A DNA stretch of 64,000 nt, from the NCBI GenBank assembly GCA_016707175.1, contig JADJIB010000005.1:248001-312000 (forward strand). The letters run 5' to 3'. Shown here in pieces: positions 55,501 through 64,000 of the stretch. Positions within the stretch are counted from its first letter, which is position 1, and every line of letters starts with the position of its first letter. The position numbers and the translations under genes are program-made. The notes under the pieces were generated by a model. The model searched no databases. It was not told the origin of the DNA and saw only the letters and a list, made by a program, of their open reading frames with translations. Source of the stretch: Candidatus Phosphoribacter hodrii. GTDB taxonomy: Bacteria; Actinomycetota; Actinomycetes; Actinomycetales; Dermatophilaceae.

Positions 55501-56771
55501 ACGACCGCGACGAGCTCGCGTTCATCGGTCGGGAGGACCAGCAGGTCAAGGTCCGGGGCTACCGGGTCGAGTTGCGGGAGATCGAGATCGCGCTGAACGC
55601 GCATCCAGACATCCGCGAGGCCGTGTGCGTGCTGACGACGGGCCACACCGGTGCGGCCGGGGAACTGCACGCGGCATACACGTCGGCCGAGCCGATCCCC
55701 GACGGCGTGCTGCGCAGCCACCTCGCCGAGCACCTGCCCAGCTACTGCGTGCCCACCGGCTTCTGGCGCCTGGCGGAGTTGCCGGTCACCCCCAACGCGA
55801 AGATCGACCGGAACGCCGTCAAGGCGTGGCTCACGACGTCACTCGGCTCGGCCACGCGCCCCGACGGCCAGCCCAACGGCAACGGTGTGTTCGGCACCGG
55901 GGCCCAGGCGACCGACCCCGAGTCCGCCTTCGTGCGAATGACCTGGGCAGAGCTGCTGGGTCGCTCGACGTTCGATGACGATGCCAACTTCTTTGATGTC
56001 GGCGGGAATTCGCTCCTTCTCGTGCGGCTGCACAACGCGATCGAGCGGCGCTACCCCGGGCGGCTGACCCTGCCCGACCTCTTCGGCTACCCGACCGTGG
56101 GGCTCACCGCGACCCAGCTACGAACGTCCGCGGCGAGCGCAGCGGCGACTGCGACGGCGAGCGCGACTGCAACGGCAGTCGCAACGGCGGCGGCACCCAC
56201 TCCGCTCCCGGTGGTGGTGTTGCGCAACGAGTTCCGCGTGCGCAGTGGCAATGGCACTCGCGCCGTCGACCATCCGTCTCCCGTGGACCCGACGCTGGGA
56301 TCGGCCGTCTCCCAGCGTTGTGCAGCGCTGGGCATCGCGGAGTCGGAGTTCGGGCTCGCCGCCTTCGTCTCGGCGTTGACCACCCTGGCTCCCCCCGGGC
56401 CGGTGGAGGTGGTGGCCTTCAACACCGCTGGGGCGAGGTGCGTGCGGCTGGACCCCCGCGCACTGACCCCGACCGCCATCCTCACCGAGGCCGCCGCGGT
56501 GCTGCGCGACCCTCGTGGCCAGGACGACCTCACCTTCACCGCACGACCGCGAACCACTCGGTCGATCACGGCAGCGTGGTGCTTCGCAGCCGAGATCCCG
56601 CACGCCCTGCGCGGCTGCGATCTCGTGCTGGTTGCCGACCCGCAGGCGCCTCTCGGTCGCGTCCTTCGGGTGAACCAAATGCGCGTGGACGCCCGGATGG
56701 CCACTTACGTCCTGGGCTCGATCAACCACATGGCCCGTCAGTTGTCCAGCGATCCAAAGGAGAGGCAATGA
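52483..56771 (+). CDS. NRPS, part 2: T-C-A(Gly)-T plus C-terminal tail
   Basis: Continuation of A1, then carrier T1 (FFLLGGHSMLAARL), condensation domain with HHIAGDE (HHxxxD kept), adenylation domain A2 (YQIFTSGSTGFPKG; NAYGPTE; RGYRVELREIE) and T2 (FFDVGGNSLLLVRL). The A2 code by hand is D-I-L-Q-V-G-A-V-W-K, eight of ten matching the glycine code D-I-L-Q-L-G-L-I-W-K. The T1 linker is a 12-bp tandem repeat; after T2 an Ala/Thr linker leads to ~170 residues I cannot assign. No thioesterase: the chain passes to the next PKS. A 4-base spacing problem is absent; stop at 56771 overlaps the AT start. Confidence 0.9.
52710..52757 (+). repeat. 12-bp coding tandem repeat, four copies
   Basis: GACGCCGTGTCC at 52710, 52722, 52734 and (varied) 52746, translating to repeated D-A-V-S in the linker between A1 and the first carrier domain. 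Confidence 0.9.
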
Positions 56772-58021
56772 AGCGAACCGCTGTCGTGTGCGCAGGCCAG
56801 GGCACTCAGTACGTCTCGATGGGCCGGGAGCTCGTCGAGGCCTACCCGGCCGCCGCACGGGTCTTCGACGAGGCGAACGACGCGCTCGGATTTGACCTTC
56901 GGTCGCTGTGCTTCTCGGGTGATCTCGACGAGCTCACGCGCACCGACAACGCCCAGCCCGCGATCCTCACCGTGAGCTACGCGATGGCCCAGGCGCTGTT
57001 TGACGACTCCGGGATCTACCCGGCCGTCCTGGCCGGCCACAGCCTCGGGGAGTACACGGCCCTCGTCTGCAGCGGAGCCATGCAGTTCGCCGATGCGGTG
57101 CGCATCGTGCGCAAGCGCGGCCAACTCATGCAGGCGGCCGCCACCGGGCCGTCGGGGATGGCGGCGGTCGTCGGCAGCAACACGGCATACGTCGAGGAGG
57201 TATGCCGCGCGGTCAGCTCCCCGGACGAAGTGGTCGTCATCAGCAACGACAACTCCAGCAAGCAACTCGTGATCTCTGGTCACCTCGCCGCGCTGGACCG
57301 GGCCACCGATGCGTTGGTCAGCGACGGCTTGTTCGTTGAGCGACTCAAGGTCAGCGCCCCGTTCCACTCGCCCTACATGAAGTCAGCCGCCGAGGCACTG
57401 GCGCAGGAGCTGGCCGGCTACACGTTCTCCGACCTGCAGGTGCCGGTCATCGCCAACACCACGGCCCAGCCGTATGCCGGCAAGGAGAGCATCGTCGGCA
57501 ACCTCACCGCCCAGCTCTCCAGCCGGGTCCGGTGGACCGAGACGATGGCGTACCTCGAGTCGCTGCGGATCTCGGCGCTGGTCGAGATCGGCCCCAAGCA
57601 GGTGCTCGCCAACCTCATGCGCAGCGAGAAGCCGCTGATCCGCAGCTTCGCCATGGACATCGCTGCGGACCGAGAGGCCTGGGCGGACTACCGGGTCCCG
57701 ACGCTGGACGAGGTCTCGCTCATCGGTCGCTGCCTGGCCGTCGCGGTCTGCACCCGCAATCACAACTTCGACGACGAGCAGTACCGACGCGGCGTGATCG
57801 AGCCCTACAACGAGATCAAAGCGCTGCAGGACTTCCTGGAACTGGAGCAGCGTCTCCCCGACCGGCAGGACTCGATGCGCGCCCTGTTGCTGCTCAAGAC
57901 GATCCTCGACACCAAGGGGACACCCCCTGAGGAGCAGCGCTCGCGAGTCGTGCAGATCACTCAGGAGACCGGCACCTACGGGTCGTTGCGGACCGACCTG
58001 CAGACCGCTGGTCTCCTCTAG
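56768..58021 (+). CDS. Free-standing malonyl-CoA:ACP transacylase (trans-AT)
   Basis: 417 residues. Acyltransferase fold with GQGTQYVSMG, nucleophile GHSLGEYTAL and PFHSPYM, the malonyl-type pattern. About 120 extra C-terminal residues (TRNHNFDDEQYRRGVIEPYN onward) are not part of FabD but resemble tails on ATs of trans-AT polyketide clusters. ATG at 56768 with AAGGAG at 56758-56763, overlapping the NRPS stop. As the PKS module downstream has no AT, this enzyme should load its carrier domain in trans. Confidence 0.92.
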   Translation: MKRTAVVCAGQGTQYVSMGRELVEAYPAAARVFDEANDALGFDLRSLCFSGDLDELTRTDNAQPAILTVSYAMAQALFDDSGIYPAVLAGHSLGEYTALVCSGAMQFADAVRIVRKRGQLMQAAATGPSGMAAVVGSNTAYVEEVCRAVSSPDEVVVISNDNSSKQLVISGHLAALDRATDALVSDGLFVERLKVSAPFHSPYMKSAAEALAQELAGYTFSDLQVPVIANTTAQPYAGKESIVGNLTAQLSSRVRWTETMAYLESLRISALVEIGPKQVLANLMRSEKPLIRSFAMDIAADREAWADYRVPTLDEVSLIGRCLAVAVCTRNHNFDDEQYRRGVIEPYNEIKALQDFLELEQRLPDRQDSMRALLLLKTILDTKGTPPEEQRSRVVQITQETGTYGSLRTDLQTAGLL

Positions 58022-58038
58022 GAGGGTGGGACGGGCGA

Positions 58039-59367
58039 ATGACTGTCGGGGCGATGGACTTCTCAGCCGGACCGGTGTTCGGCGCCAGGTCGGACTCTGA
58101 GTCGTCGGGAAGCGGTGGCTTCGGGACGCCGGAGCCGATCGCCATCATTGGTGCGGCCGGCCGGTTCGCGCTGGCTGCAGACCTCGAGGAGTACTGGGCC
58201 AACCTCCGCTACGGACGAAACGGCCATCGTCGGTTCCCGGGCGACCGGGCGCGCGCGGGGGCGAGGGCGGCGCGCGACAAGGCGGGCGCCGGACTCGGGA
58301 CGAGCTACCCGGCCGGGTATCTCGACGACATCGCCGCGTTCGACCATGCCTTCTTCGAGATCTCCTTCCGCGAGGCCTGCCTCATGGATCCCAACCAGCG
58401 GATCTTTCTCGAGGAGGCGTATCGAGCGCTGGAGTCAGCGGGCTACACCGGCCCGGCCCTACGCGACTTCGACACCGGCGTCTATGTCGGTCACAGCGCG
58501 GATCTCACCGCTGCTTATGCGGACTTCGTTCGCGACGAACACCCCACCGTGTTTCCGGAGATTTCCGTCGCCGGGAACATGAGTTCGGTCATCGCCAGCC
58601 GGCTGGCCTATCACCTCGACCTCCGGGGCCCTTGCGTCGTCGTCGACACGGCCTGCTCGTCAAGCCTGGTCGCCGTCCACATCGCCTCAGAAGCGCTGCG
58701 CAGTGGGCAGATCCGGATGGCCGTCGTCGGGAGCGTCAAGGTCAGCATCGCCCCCCTCGGGCCCGGCCCCGACGACGAGTTGGGGATCCGCTCAGCCCAC
58801 CACCAGACCCGGACGTTCGACGCCGCGGCCGATGGAATCAGCTCGGGTGAGGGTGCGGCGGCCGTGGTCCTCAAGCGACTGGACGACGCTCTCGCCGACG
58901 GGGATCGCATCCTGGCGGTGATCCGCGCGAGCGCCGTCAACCAGGACGGGCGCACGGTCGGAATCACCGCTCCCAACCCCCGTGCCCAGGAGGAACTGCT
59001 CTCGGGTTGCTGGGAGGCAGCCGGGATCGATGTGGAGGACCTGGTCTACCTGGAAGCCCACGGCACGGGAACCACACTGGGGGACCCGATCGAGGTGAGC
59101 GCGATGAGTGCCGCGCTGCGACGGCATACCTCTCGTCGGGGTTTCTGCGCGGTCGGCTCGGTGAAGCCGTCCCTGGGACACCTGGACCACCTTGCCGGCC
59201 TCGCGTCCCTCGTCAAGGTCGTCGCGATGCTTGGTCACCGGACGATCCCCCCGACGATCCATTTCGAGACTCCCAACCGACACATCGACTTCGTCGACTC
59301 GGGGCTCTATGTGGCCGACGTCCTGCACCCCATGCCGGCGGAGGTCGAGCGCCCGCTGTGTGGGTGA
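58039..59367 (+). CDS. Trans-AT PKS, part 1: ketosynthase (frameshifted near 59362)
   Basis: KS domain with catalytic Cys in VDTACSSSLVA and both His motifs (EAHGTGTTLGDP; KPSLGHLDHLAG). The frame stops at TGA 59365 just before the C-terminal KS block. Deleting one G from GGG at 59362-59364 gives LCGDSFGLAGTNCHVLLE, the expected end of a KS. A second one-base shift in a C run (59416-59420 or 59437-59441) then joins part 2. ATG at 58039 follows AGGAGG. The KS should condense malonate onto the glycyl chain delivered by the NRPS. Confidence 0.88.
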   Translation: MTVGAMDFSAGPVFGARSDSESSGSGGFGTPEPIAIIGAAGRFALAADLEEYWANLRYGRNGHRRFPGDRARAGARAARDKAGAGLGTSYPAGYLDDIAAFDHAFFEISFREACLMDPNQRIFLEEAYRALESAGYTGPALRDFDTGVYVGHSADLTAAYADFVRDEHPTVFPEISVAGNMSSVIASRLAYHLDLRGPCVVVDTACSSSLVAVHIASEALRSGQIRMAVVGSVKVSIAPLGPGPDDELGIRSAHHQTRTFDAAADGISSGEGAAAVVLKRLDDALADGDRILAVIRASAVNQDGRTVGITAPNPRAQEELLSGCWEAAGIDVEDLVYLEAHGTGTTLGDPIEVSAMSAALRRHTSRRGFCAVGSVKPSLGHLDHLAGLASLVKVVAMLGHRTIPPTIHFETPNRHIDFVDSGLYVADVLHPMPAEVERPLCG

Positions 59368-59441
59368 CTCCTTCGGCCTCGCCGGAACGAACTGTCACGT
59401 CCTCCTCGAGCACTACCCCCGACCGTCACCACCGGTCCCCC

Positions 59442-62400
59442 GGACCTCACCTGCTGGCGATCTCGGCCAAGACCTCGGCGCAGCGTTCGGCACTGGTGGG
59501 GGACTACATCGTCGCGCTCACCGCGTCACAGGGGATCGACGACGACCTCGCCGCGGTATGCCGCACGGCGGCCGATGGGCGCCCCGCCTTCCCGATGCGA
59601 CTGGCCTGCGTCGCCGACTCGTCGGCGCAGTTGGTCGACGCGCTCCAGCGGTGGCTGGCCGACGACGCCGAACCGTCCGTTCTGGCCAATTCCGTTCGCG
59701 CCCGCGAGGTTCCGTCCGGTGGCGACCTGCCCGAATCGGTTCCGCGCGACGGTGCTGCCCGCCGTGCCGTGCTGACGGACGTGGCGAGGCGGTTCGTTGC
59801 CGGCGACGACAGTGCGCTGGCGCTCGTGCGCGAACCAGGGGAGGGACGATCCCGCCTTCCGCATCATCCGCTCCGGCGCATCCCCTGCTGGGCGGCGGAG
59901 ATCGACCAGCCGCCGGAAGGTGTGCGCCTGGAACGTCTTGTCGATACCGGCGACGAGACCTTCTTCCGGATCGCCCTGGACCTGTCCACCGACTGGGTGT
60001 TGGCCGAGCACCGGGTCGACTCCGATTGCGTGCTACCCGGCGCCGCGATCGTCGACGCCGTGGTGACCGCGGTGCGCACCCGCGGTCGGGGATCGGCCGG
60101 CCCGATCGTCCTTGAGCGGGTCTTCTTCCTGCGGCCCGTGACGGTCCCGTTGGGCAGCTCGGCGGCGCTGATGGTGGCGTTGACCCGGGATCACTCGGGG
60201 GAAGCCTTCCGGGTCCTGGGGAGTATCGACGGCGGCCCATGGGACACCCATGTCATCGGGGCGGTGCGATACCCGGAGGACGCCGTCGCGGCCGACATCG
60301 CCGTGCCGCCGGATACCGCATTGCGGCTGGTCGGCCCCGATGAGGAGCGACCCGTGGCCGTCTCCATCGGCGGGCACTGGACCCGGATCAGTCGGGAGTT
60401 GCGCGAGCAGGACGCGATGACGTCCTGGGGTCGATTCCACGTGCCCGACTCGGACGCAGCCGCTTTCGCGGGGTTCCACCTCTACCCACCGTTGCTCGAT
60501 CGGGCTCTCAACGCGCTCAACACCCATATCGGCTCCGGCACCTACCTCCCGTTCTCGGTGGATCGCCTCCTCGTCCATCGCCCCCTCGACCGCACCTGCG
60601 TGGCCCGACTGACCCGCCGTCCCAGCGATGGGCTGGATCGCTCCCTGCTGCTTGACATCGTTCTGACCGACGCGGCCGGCCGGGTCGCGCTGACCGCCAC
60701 CGACTACTGCCTCCTGCAGCATCACGCCCGTCATCTCGCACCGCTGCGCCAGATTGACGACTACGTCCGAGAGGTCTACTGGGCGCCCATCGAGACGCCC
60801 GGCGCCGGGGCATCGAGCGGCGAGAGCCTGCTGGTGCTGCTGCTGCCCGACGGAGCCGAGACGCTGGGCGCGGCCTTCCGCGCGCGCCACGACAGAGTGG
60901 TCACCCTGTCTGGCCCCGCGGCCTCATTCGCCGATCAGGTGGAGCGGTTATTGGACAGTCGTCCCGGACCGGTCCACCTGGTCGTGGGCGCCGGCCTGCA
61001 TCCAGGCCTGACGACGGGCGTGTCCACTGGCTTGACCACGGGCCTGACCGAGCTCACCGCCGCAGTGAGCGACGGACCGCAGGCTCTGGTGCGGCTCGTC
61101 CAGTTGGTCGGTCGTGAGTCGGCCCCGGTGGCCGCCATCACGGTGTTGACAGCGAACGCGTTCGACCAACCCGTCCGTCCGGAGGCGTCGCTCACCTGGG
61201 GGCTGAGCAAGGTGGTGAACGCCGAGTTTGGTCGGGTTCGGTGCCGGGTCATCGACGTCGACGACACCACCCCGGACGAGGTCATCGTGGCCGAGGTCCT
61301 TGCCGACGGCCGACCCGACCAGGTGCGACTGTCGGCCGGTCGCCCACAGATCCAGCGGGCCCGGCCGGTGGTCCTCGACACCCCCGACCAATCGGCCCTG
61401 TCCATTCGTCAAGGAGGGCACTACCTGCTGACCGGCGGCGCCGGTGACCTGGCGCGCGTGGTCACCGAACACCTCGCGAGCACGTCCCCGTGTCATGTCA
61501 CGGTGTTGGACCGATTGCCGGAACAGGAGTGTGCCGGCTGGCCGGAGCATCGCGCCGTCATCGAGGCGCACGGGTCGACCCTCGACTACGTGCAGTGCGA
61601 CATCACCGACCCTCGGGCCGTGGACGACGCGATCACCGCCTCCGTGGCGGCGCGCGGTCCGCTGCGTGGTGTGCTGCATCTGGCCGGCGTGTTGGGTGAT
61701 CGGTTGATCATGCGGGTGGAGGAAGAGGCCTTCGTCGACCTCTTGCGACCCAAGGTCCACGGGACATGGGTCATCGACCACGCGACTCGGGCCCAGCCAC
61801 TCGACTTCTTCCTGATGTTCTCCTCGATCAGCTCACTTATGGGCGGCATCGGTCAGGCCGGTTATGTCACGGCCAACACCTACCTCGACCAATACCCAGC
61901 GAGCCGCACCGGCCCAGGCCTGTCGATGACGGTGAACTGGGCGGCCTGGGCCGAGCAGGGGATGGCGGTCCGGATGGGCCTGGACGAGTCGCGCAACAAC
62001 CTCTACTCGCTGGCCAACGCCGAAGCGCTGCAGTGTTTCGACGCCGTCCTGCGCCATCCGCGGCCCCATGTGGTCGTCGGCCGGCCCAACCGTCGGGTGC
62101 TGGAGCAATCGTCTCGGACCTCGATGATCTTCGACGACGACGAGCGACGTGAGCAGCCGTTGGCTGAGGTGAGGGTCACCGCCCCCTCCGCCGCCAATGG
62201 GAACGGCGTCTACACGACCACCGAGACCAGCGTCGCCGCCGCCTGGCGGGCGGTCCTCGGGAATCCCGTGATCGACGTGCACGCCAATTTCACTGAAGCT
62301 GGCGGTGATTCGATCCTTGCTGTGCGGCTTCTCGACGCACTGCGGGCCGACTTCGGCGATCTCGTCGACATCACCTCGGTGTTCACCTATCCCACGATCC

Positions 62401-62555
62401 ACCTGATGGCCGACTACCTCGACCGGCACGGCCAGCCGGTGGGGGCGGCCACGACGGTCTCCGGAAACGACCCGGCTGACGACGAGCTCGACCGGATCCT
62501 GGCCGGGTTGGCCAGCGGTGACCTGTCGGTGCAGGACGCGGAGAGGCTCTACTGA
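59442..62555 (+). CDS. Trans-AT PKS, part 2: DH-KR-carrier domain
   Basis: After a linker (HLLAISAKTSAQ) with no acyltransferase domain comes a dehydratase with EHRVDSDCVLP (HxxxGxxxxP with Gly replaced by Ser) and LLDRALN (D present, Q to N). Then a ketoreductase: TGGAGDLA for NADPH, catalytic FSSISSL and YVTAN; the LDD fingerprint is GLGD-like (VLGDR), so stereochemistry is not called. Last is a carrier domain (FTEAGGDSILAVRL) and a docking-type tail ending LSVQDAERLY. No thioesterase. Read with part 1 this is a 1,504-residue KS-DH-KR-T module lacking AT. Confidence 0.9.
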   Translation, partial: GPHLLAISAKTSAQRSALVGDYIVALTASQGIDDDLAAVCRTAADGRPAFPMRLACVADSSAQLVDALQRWLADDAEPSVLANSVRAREVPSGGDLPESVPRDGAARRAVLTDVARRFVAGDDSALALVREPGEGRSRLPHHPLRRIPCWAAEIDQPPEGVRLERLVDTGDETFFRIALDLSTDWVLAEHRVDSDCVLPGAAIVDAVVTAVRTRGRGSAGPIVLERVFFLRPVTVPLGSSAALMVALTRDHSGEAFRVLGSIDGGPWDTHVIGAVRYPEDAVAADIAVPPDTALRLVGPDEERPVAVSIGGHWTRISRELREQDAMTSWGRFHVPDSDAAAFAGFHLYPPLLDRALNALNTHIGSGTYLPFSVDRLLVHRPLDRTCVARLTRRPSDGLDRSLLLDIVLTDAAGRVALTATDYCLLQHHARHLAPLRQIDDYVREVYWAPIETPGAGASSGESLLVLLLPDGAETLGAAFRARHDRVVTLSGPAASFADQVERLLDSRPGPVHLVVGAGLHPGLTTGVSTGLTTGLTELTAAVSDGPQALVRLVQLVGRESAPVAAITVLTANAFDQPVRPEASLTWGLSKVVNAEFGRVRCRVIDVDDTTPDEVIVAEVLADGRPDQVRLSAGRPQIQRARPVVLDTPDQSALSIRQGGHYLLTGGAGDLARVVTEHLASTSPCHVTVLDRLPEQECAGWPEHRAVIEAHGSTLDYVQCDITDPRAVDDAITASVAARGPLRGVLHLAGVLGDRLIMRVEEEAFVDLLRPKVHGTWVIDHATRAQPLDFFLMFSSISSLMGGIGQAGYVTANTYLDQYPASRTGPGLSMTVNWAAWAEQGMAVRMGLDESRNNLYSLANAEALQCFDAVLRHPRPHVVVGRPNRRVLEQSSRTSMIFDDDERREQPLAEVRVTAPSAANGNGVYTTTETSVAAAWRAVLGNPVIDVHANFTEAGGDSILAVRLLDALRADFGDLVDITSVFTYPTIHLMADYLDRHGQPVGAATTVSGNDPADDELDRILAGLASGDLSVQDAERLY

Positions 62556-62556
62556 C

Positions 62557-63561
62557 ATGGCCCTCAAGGAGTACCTCTACACCCAGGTCGCGGAGCGCCG
62601 GCTCAGCGTCGCCGACGCCAAGCAGTACCTCCGAGAGTTGTCCACCGCTGCCGGCCCGCACGACATCGCCGTCATCGGGATGGCGGGCCGCTTCCCCGAG
62701 GCACCCGACCTGACGGCCTACTGGGACAACCTCCGTGCGGGGCGCGCGTCGATCCGTGACCTGCCCGACTCGCGCAAGCCCAACGCCCTGGACTTCATCC
62801 GTCGCTTCCACCAGGACGACCTGCGGCGCGAGGGCCGGATCAACCCGGACGGGTCGCTGCGCATCGACTTCGCGCGGCGCGGATACCTCGACCAGGTCGA
62901 CCAGTTCGACGCCGCCTTCTTCGGCGTGGGGCCACGCGAGGCCGCCGCGATGGACCCCAACCAGCGGGTCTTCTTGGAGGTGGCGTATGCCGCGCTGGAA
63001 GACGCAGGCTACGGCGGCCGACGCGTCCACGGCCGCCAGGTCGGGACGTTCGTCGGCATCGACCACGTCGAAGAGCTGAAGTACAAGCGTCTTGCGGCGA
63101 AGGACCCGCTCGCCGTCACCGGAACCTGGCCTGGCATTCTCGCCAGCCGATTGGCCTACCTGTTCGACCTCCGAGGTCCGAGCATGGTCATCGACACGGC
63201 GTGTTCCTCCGGCCTCGTGTCGGTGCATCAGGCCTGCCGAGCACTGCGCCAGCAGGAGTGTGAGTTGGCGATCGCCGGGGGGCTGAGCAGCTTCTATTAC
63301 GAGGCGACGACGTTCTCGTCGGAACAACGCGAGTTGGAATCGATCGAGTTTTTCGACGACACCGTTCGCACCTTCGACCGCCGGGCCAAGGGCACGACCT
63401 GGGGTGAGGGCATCGGGGTCGTCGTGTTGAAACCGCTCGACGCCGCGATCCGCGACGGCGACCTGGTCCACGCCGTGATCCGGGGAGTGCGGTCAACAAC
63501 GACGGGGCGTCCAACGGGATCACTGCTCCCAACGCGGATGCCCAGGAGCAACTTCTGTTGA
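62557..63561 (+). CDS. Second trans-AT PKS, part 1: docking helix and ketosynthase (frameshifted at 63482)
   Basis: ATG at 62557, one base after the upstream stop. N-terminal docking helices (MALKEYLYTQVAERRLSVAD) match the tail of the preceding PKS, sharing LSV-x-DA. The KS has DTACSSGLVSV and GTTWGEGIGVVVLKPL. A run of four G at 63482-63485 lacks one G; with it the frame reads RGSAVNNDGASNG and continues to the window end. Confidence 0.9.
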   Translation: MALKEYLYTQVAERRLSVADAKQYLRELSTAAGPHDIAVIGMAGRFPEAPDLTAYWDNLRAGRASIRDLPDSRKPNALDFIRRFHQDDLRREGRINPDGSLRIDFARRGYLDQVDQFDAAFFGVGPREAAAMDPNQRVFLEVAYAALEDAGYGGRRVHGRQVGTFVGIDHVEELKYKRLAAKDPLAVTGTWPGILASRLAYLFDLRGPSMVIDTACSSGLVSVHQACRALRQQECELAIAGGLSSFYYEATTFSSEQRELESIEFFDDTVRTFDRRAKGTTWGEGIGVVVLKPLDAAIRDGDLVHAVIRGVRSTTTGRPTGSLLPTRMPRSNFC

Positions 63562-64000
63562 GCGCCTGGCAGGACGCCCAGGTCGATCCGCGATCGATCA
63601 CTTATGTCGAGGCCCACGGAACGGGGACGGTGCTCGGCGACCCCATCGAGGTGCGGGCGCTCACCAACGCCTTCCGGCGGCATACGCCGGATCGGCAGTT
63701 CTGCGGGCTGGGCTCGGTGAAGCCCAACATCGGCCACCTCGTTGGAGCATCGGGCATGGCCTCACTGCTCAAGGTCATCCTCATGATCGAGCATGGCGAG
63801 TTTGTCCCGAGCGTCAATATCGATGACCCCAATGCGTTCATCGACTTCGTCGGCTCGCCGGCCTACGTCTGCGACCGGACCACAGCGTGGACCCCAGACC
63901 CCGGCGGCGTCCGACGGGCGGGGGTCAACTCGTTCGGGTTCAGTGGCACCAACGCCCACGTCGTCCTCGAACAACCCCCGGCGCAGGCGGCCGTCGAGGA
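63486..64000 (+). CDS. Second trans-AT PKS, part 2 (runs off window)
   Basis: Rest of the KS: EAHGTGTVLGDPIE, KPNIGHLVGASG and GVNSFGFSGTNAHVVLE are all intact, so the domain is catalytically complete once the missing base is restored. The frame is open at 64000; further modules lie outside. Confidence 0.9.

Overview
This is a high-GC chromosomal segment of an actinobacterium centred on the replication origin. The order gyrA-gyrB-(rhodanese)-dciA-recF-gnd-dnaN-oriC-dnaA | rpmH-rnpA-yidD-yidC-jag-rsmG-parA-parB, followed by trxA-trxB-anti-sigma-sigM-pseudokinase-DUF6049-NUDIX, is the classic actinobacterial origin layout. The gene set and GC content suggest Micrococcales (perhaps an Intrasporangiaceae/Dermatophilaceae relative), but this is an inference without any phylogenetic marker comparison. 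Everything left of about 33 kb replicates in one direction and everything right of it in the other. Origin and partition genes are intact, with DnaA boxes on both sides of dnaA and five parS-like sites.

Layout: 0-10 kb holds accessory metabolism and regulators: PIG-L deacetylase, thioesterase, sirtuin, two Crp/Fnr paralogues (one frameshifted), an LLM oxidoreductase, a GH3 glucosidase + MFS transporter + TetR regulon, and a 52-bp tandem array of LacI-type operator-like sites. 10-14.5 kb is a putative nitric-oxide sensing module: H-NOX, a GAF hybrid kinase with a degenerate ATPase domain, and a convergent complete hybrid kinase. 14.6-17.2 kb is a mosaic of a glycosyltransferase, very small ORFs, a decayed OmpR-type regulator and four 11-bp-phased response-regulator boxes. 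17.2-19.4 kb holds a DUF4143 ATPase, tRNA-Ala, a truncated tRNA-Ala, a 48-residue DLW-39 protein and tRNA-Ile. 19.5-43.4 kb is the origin core and the thioredoxin/SigM block. 43.4-48.4 kb is the cell-envelope block, from which murJ is missing. 48.6-64 kb (running off the window) is a hybrid NRPS/trans-AT polyketide gene cluster: ABC exporter, Sfp-type phosphopantetheinyl transferase, NRPS (A-T-C-A-T; second A domain reads as glycine-specific), free-standing malonyl transferase, PKS module KS-DH-KR-T without AT, and the start of a second PKS.

Two signals cut across the whole window. First, the octamer GTATGCCG (or its complement) occurs about 80 times by eye, inside genes and between them, frequently as inverted pairs that make hairpins. 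Second, six single-base reading-frame breaks all fall in or next to short G/C homopolymers (one crp paralogue, the DUF3566 gene and four in the biosynthetic cluster), so these genes may be intact in the organism and broken only in the assembly.
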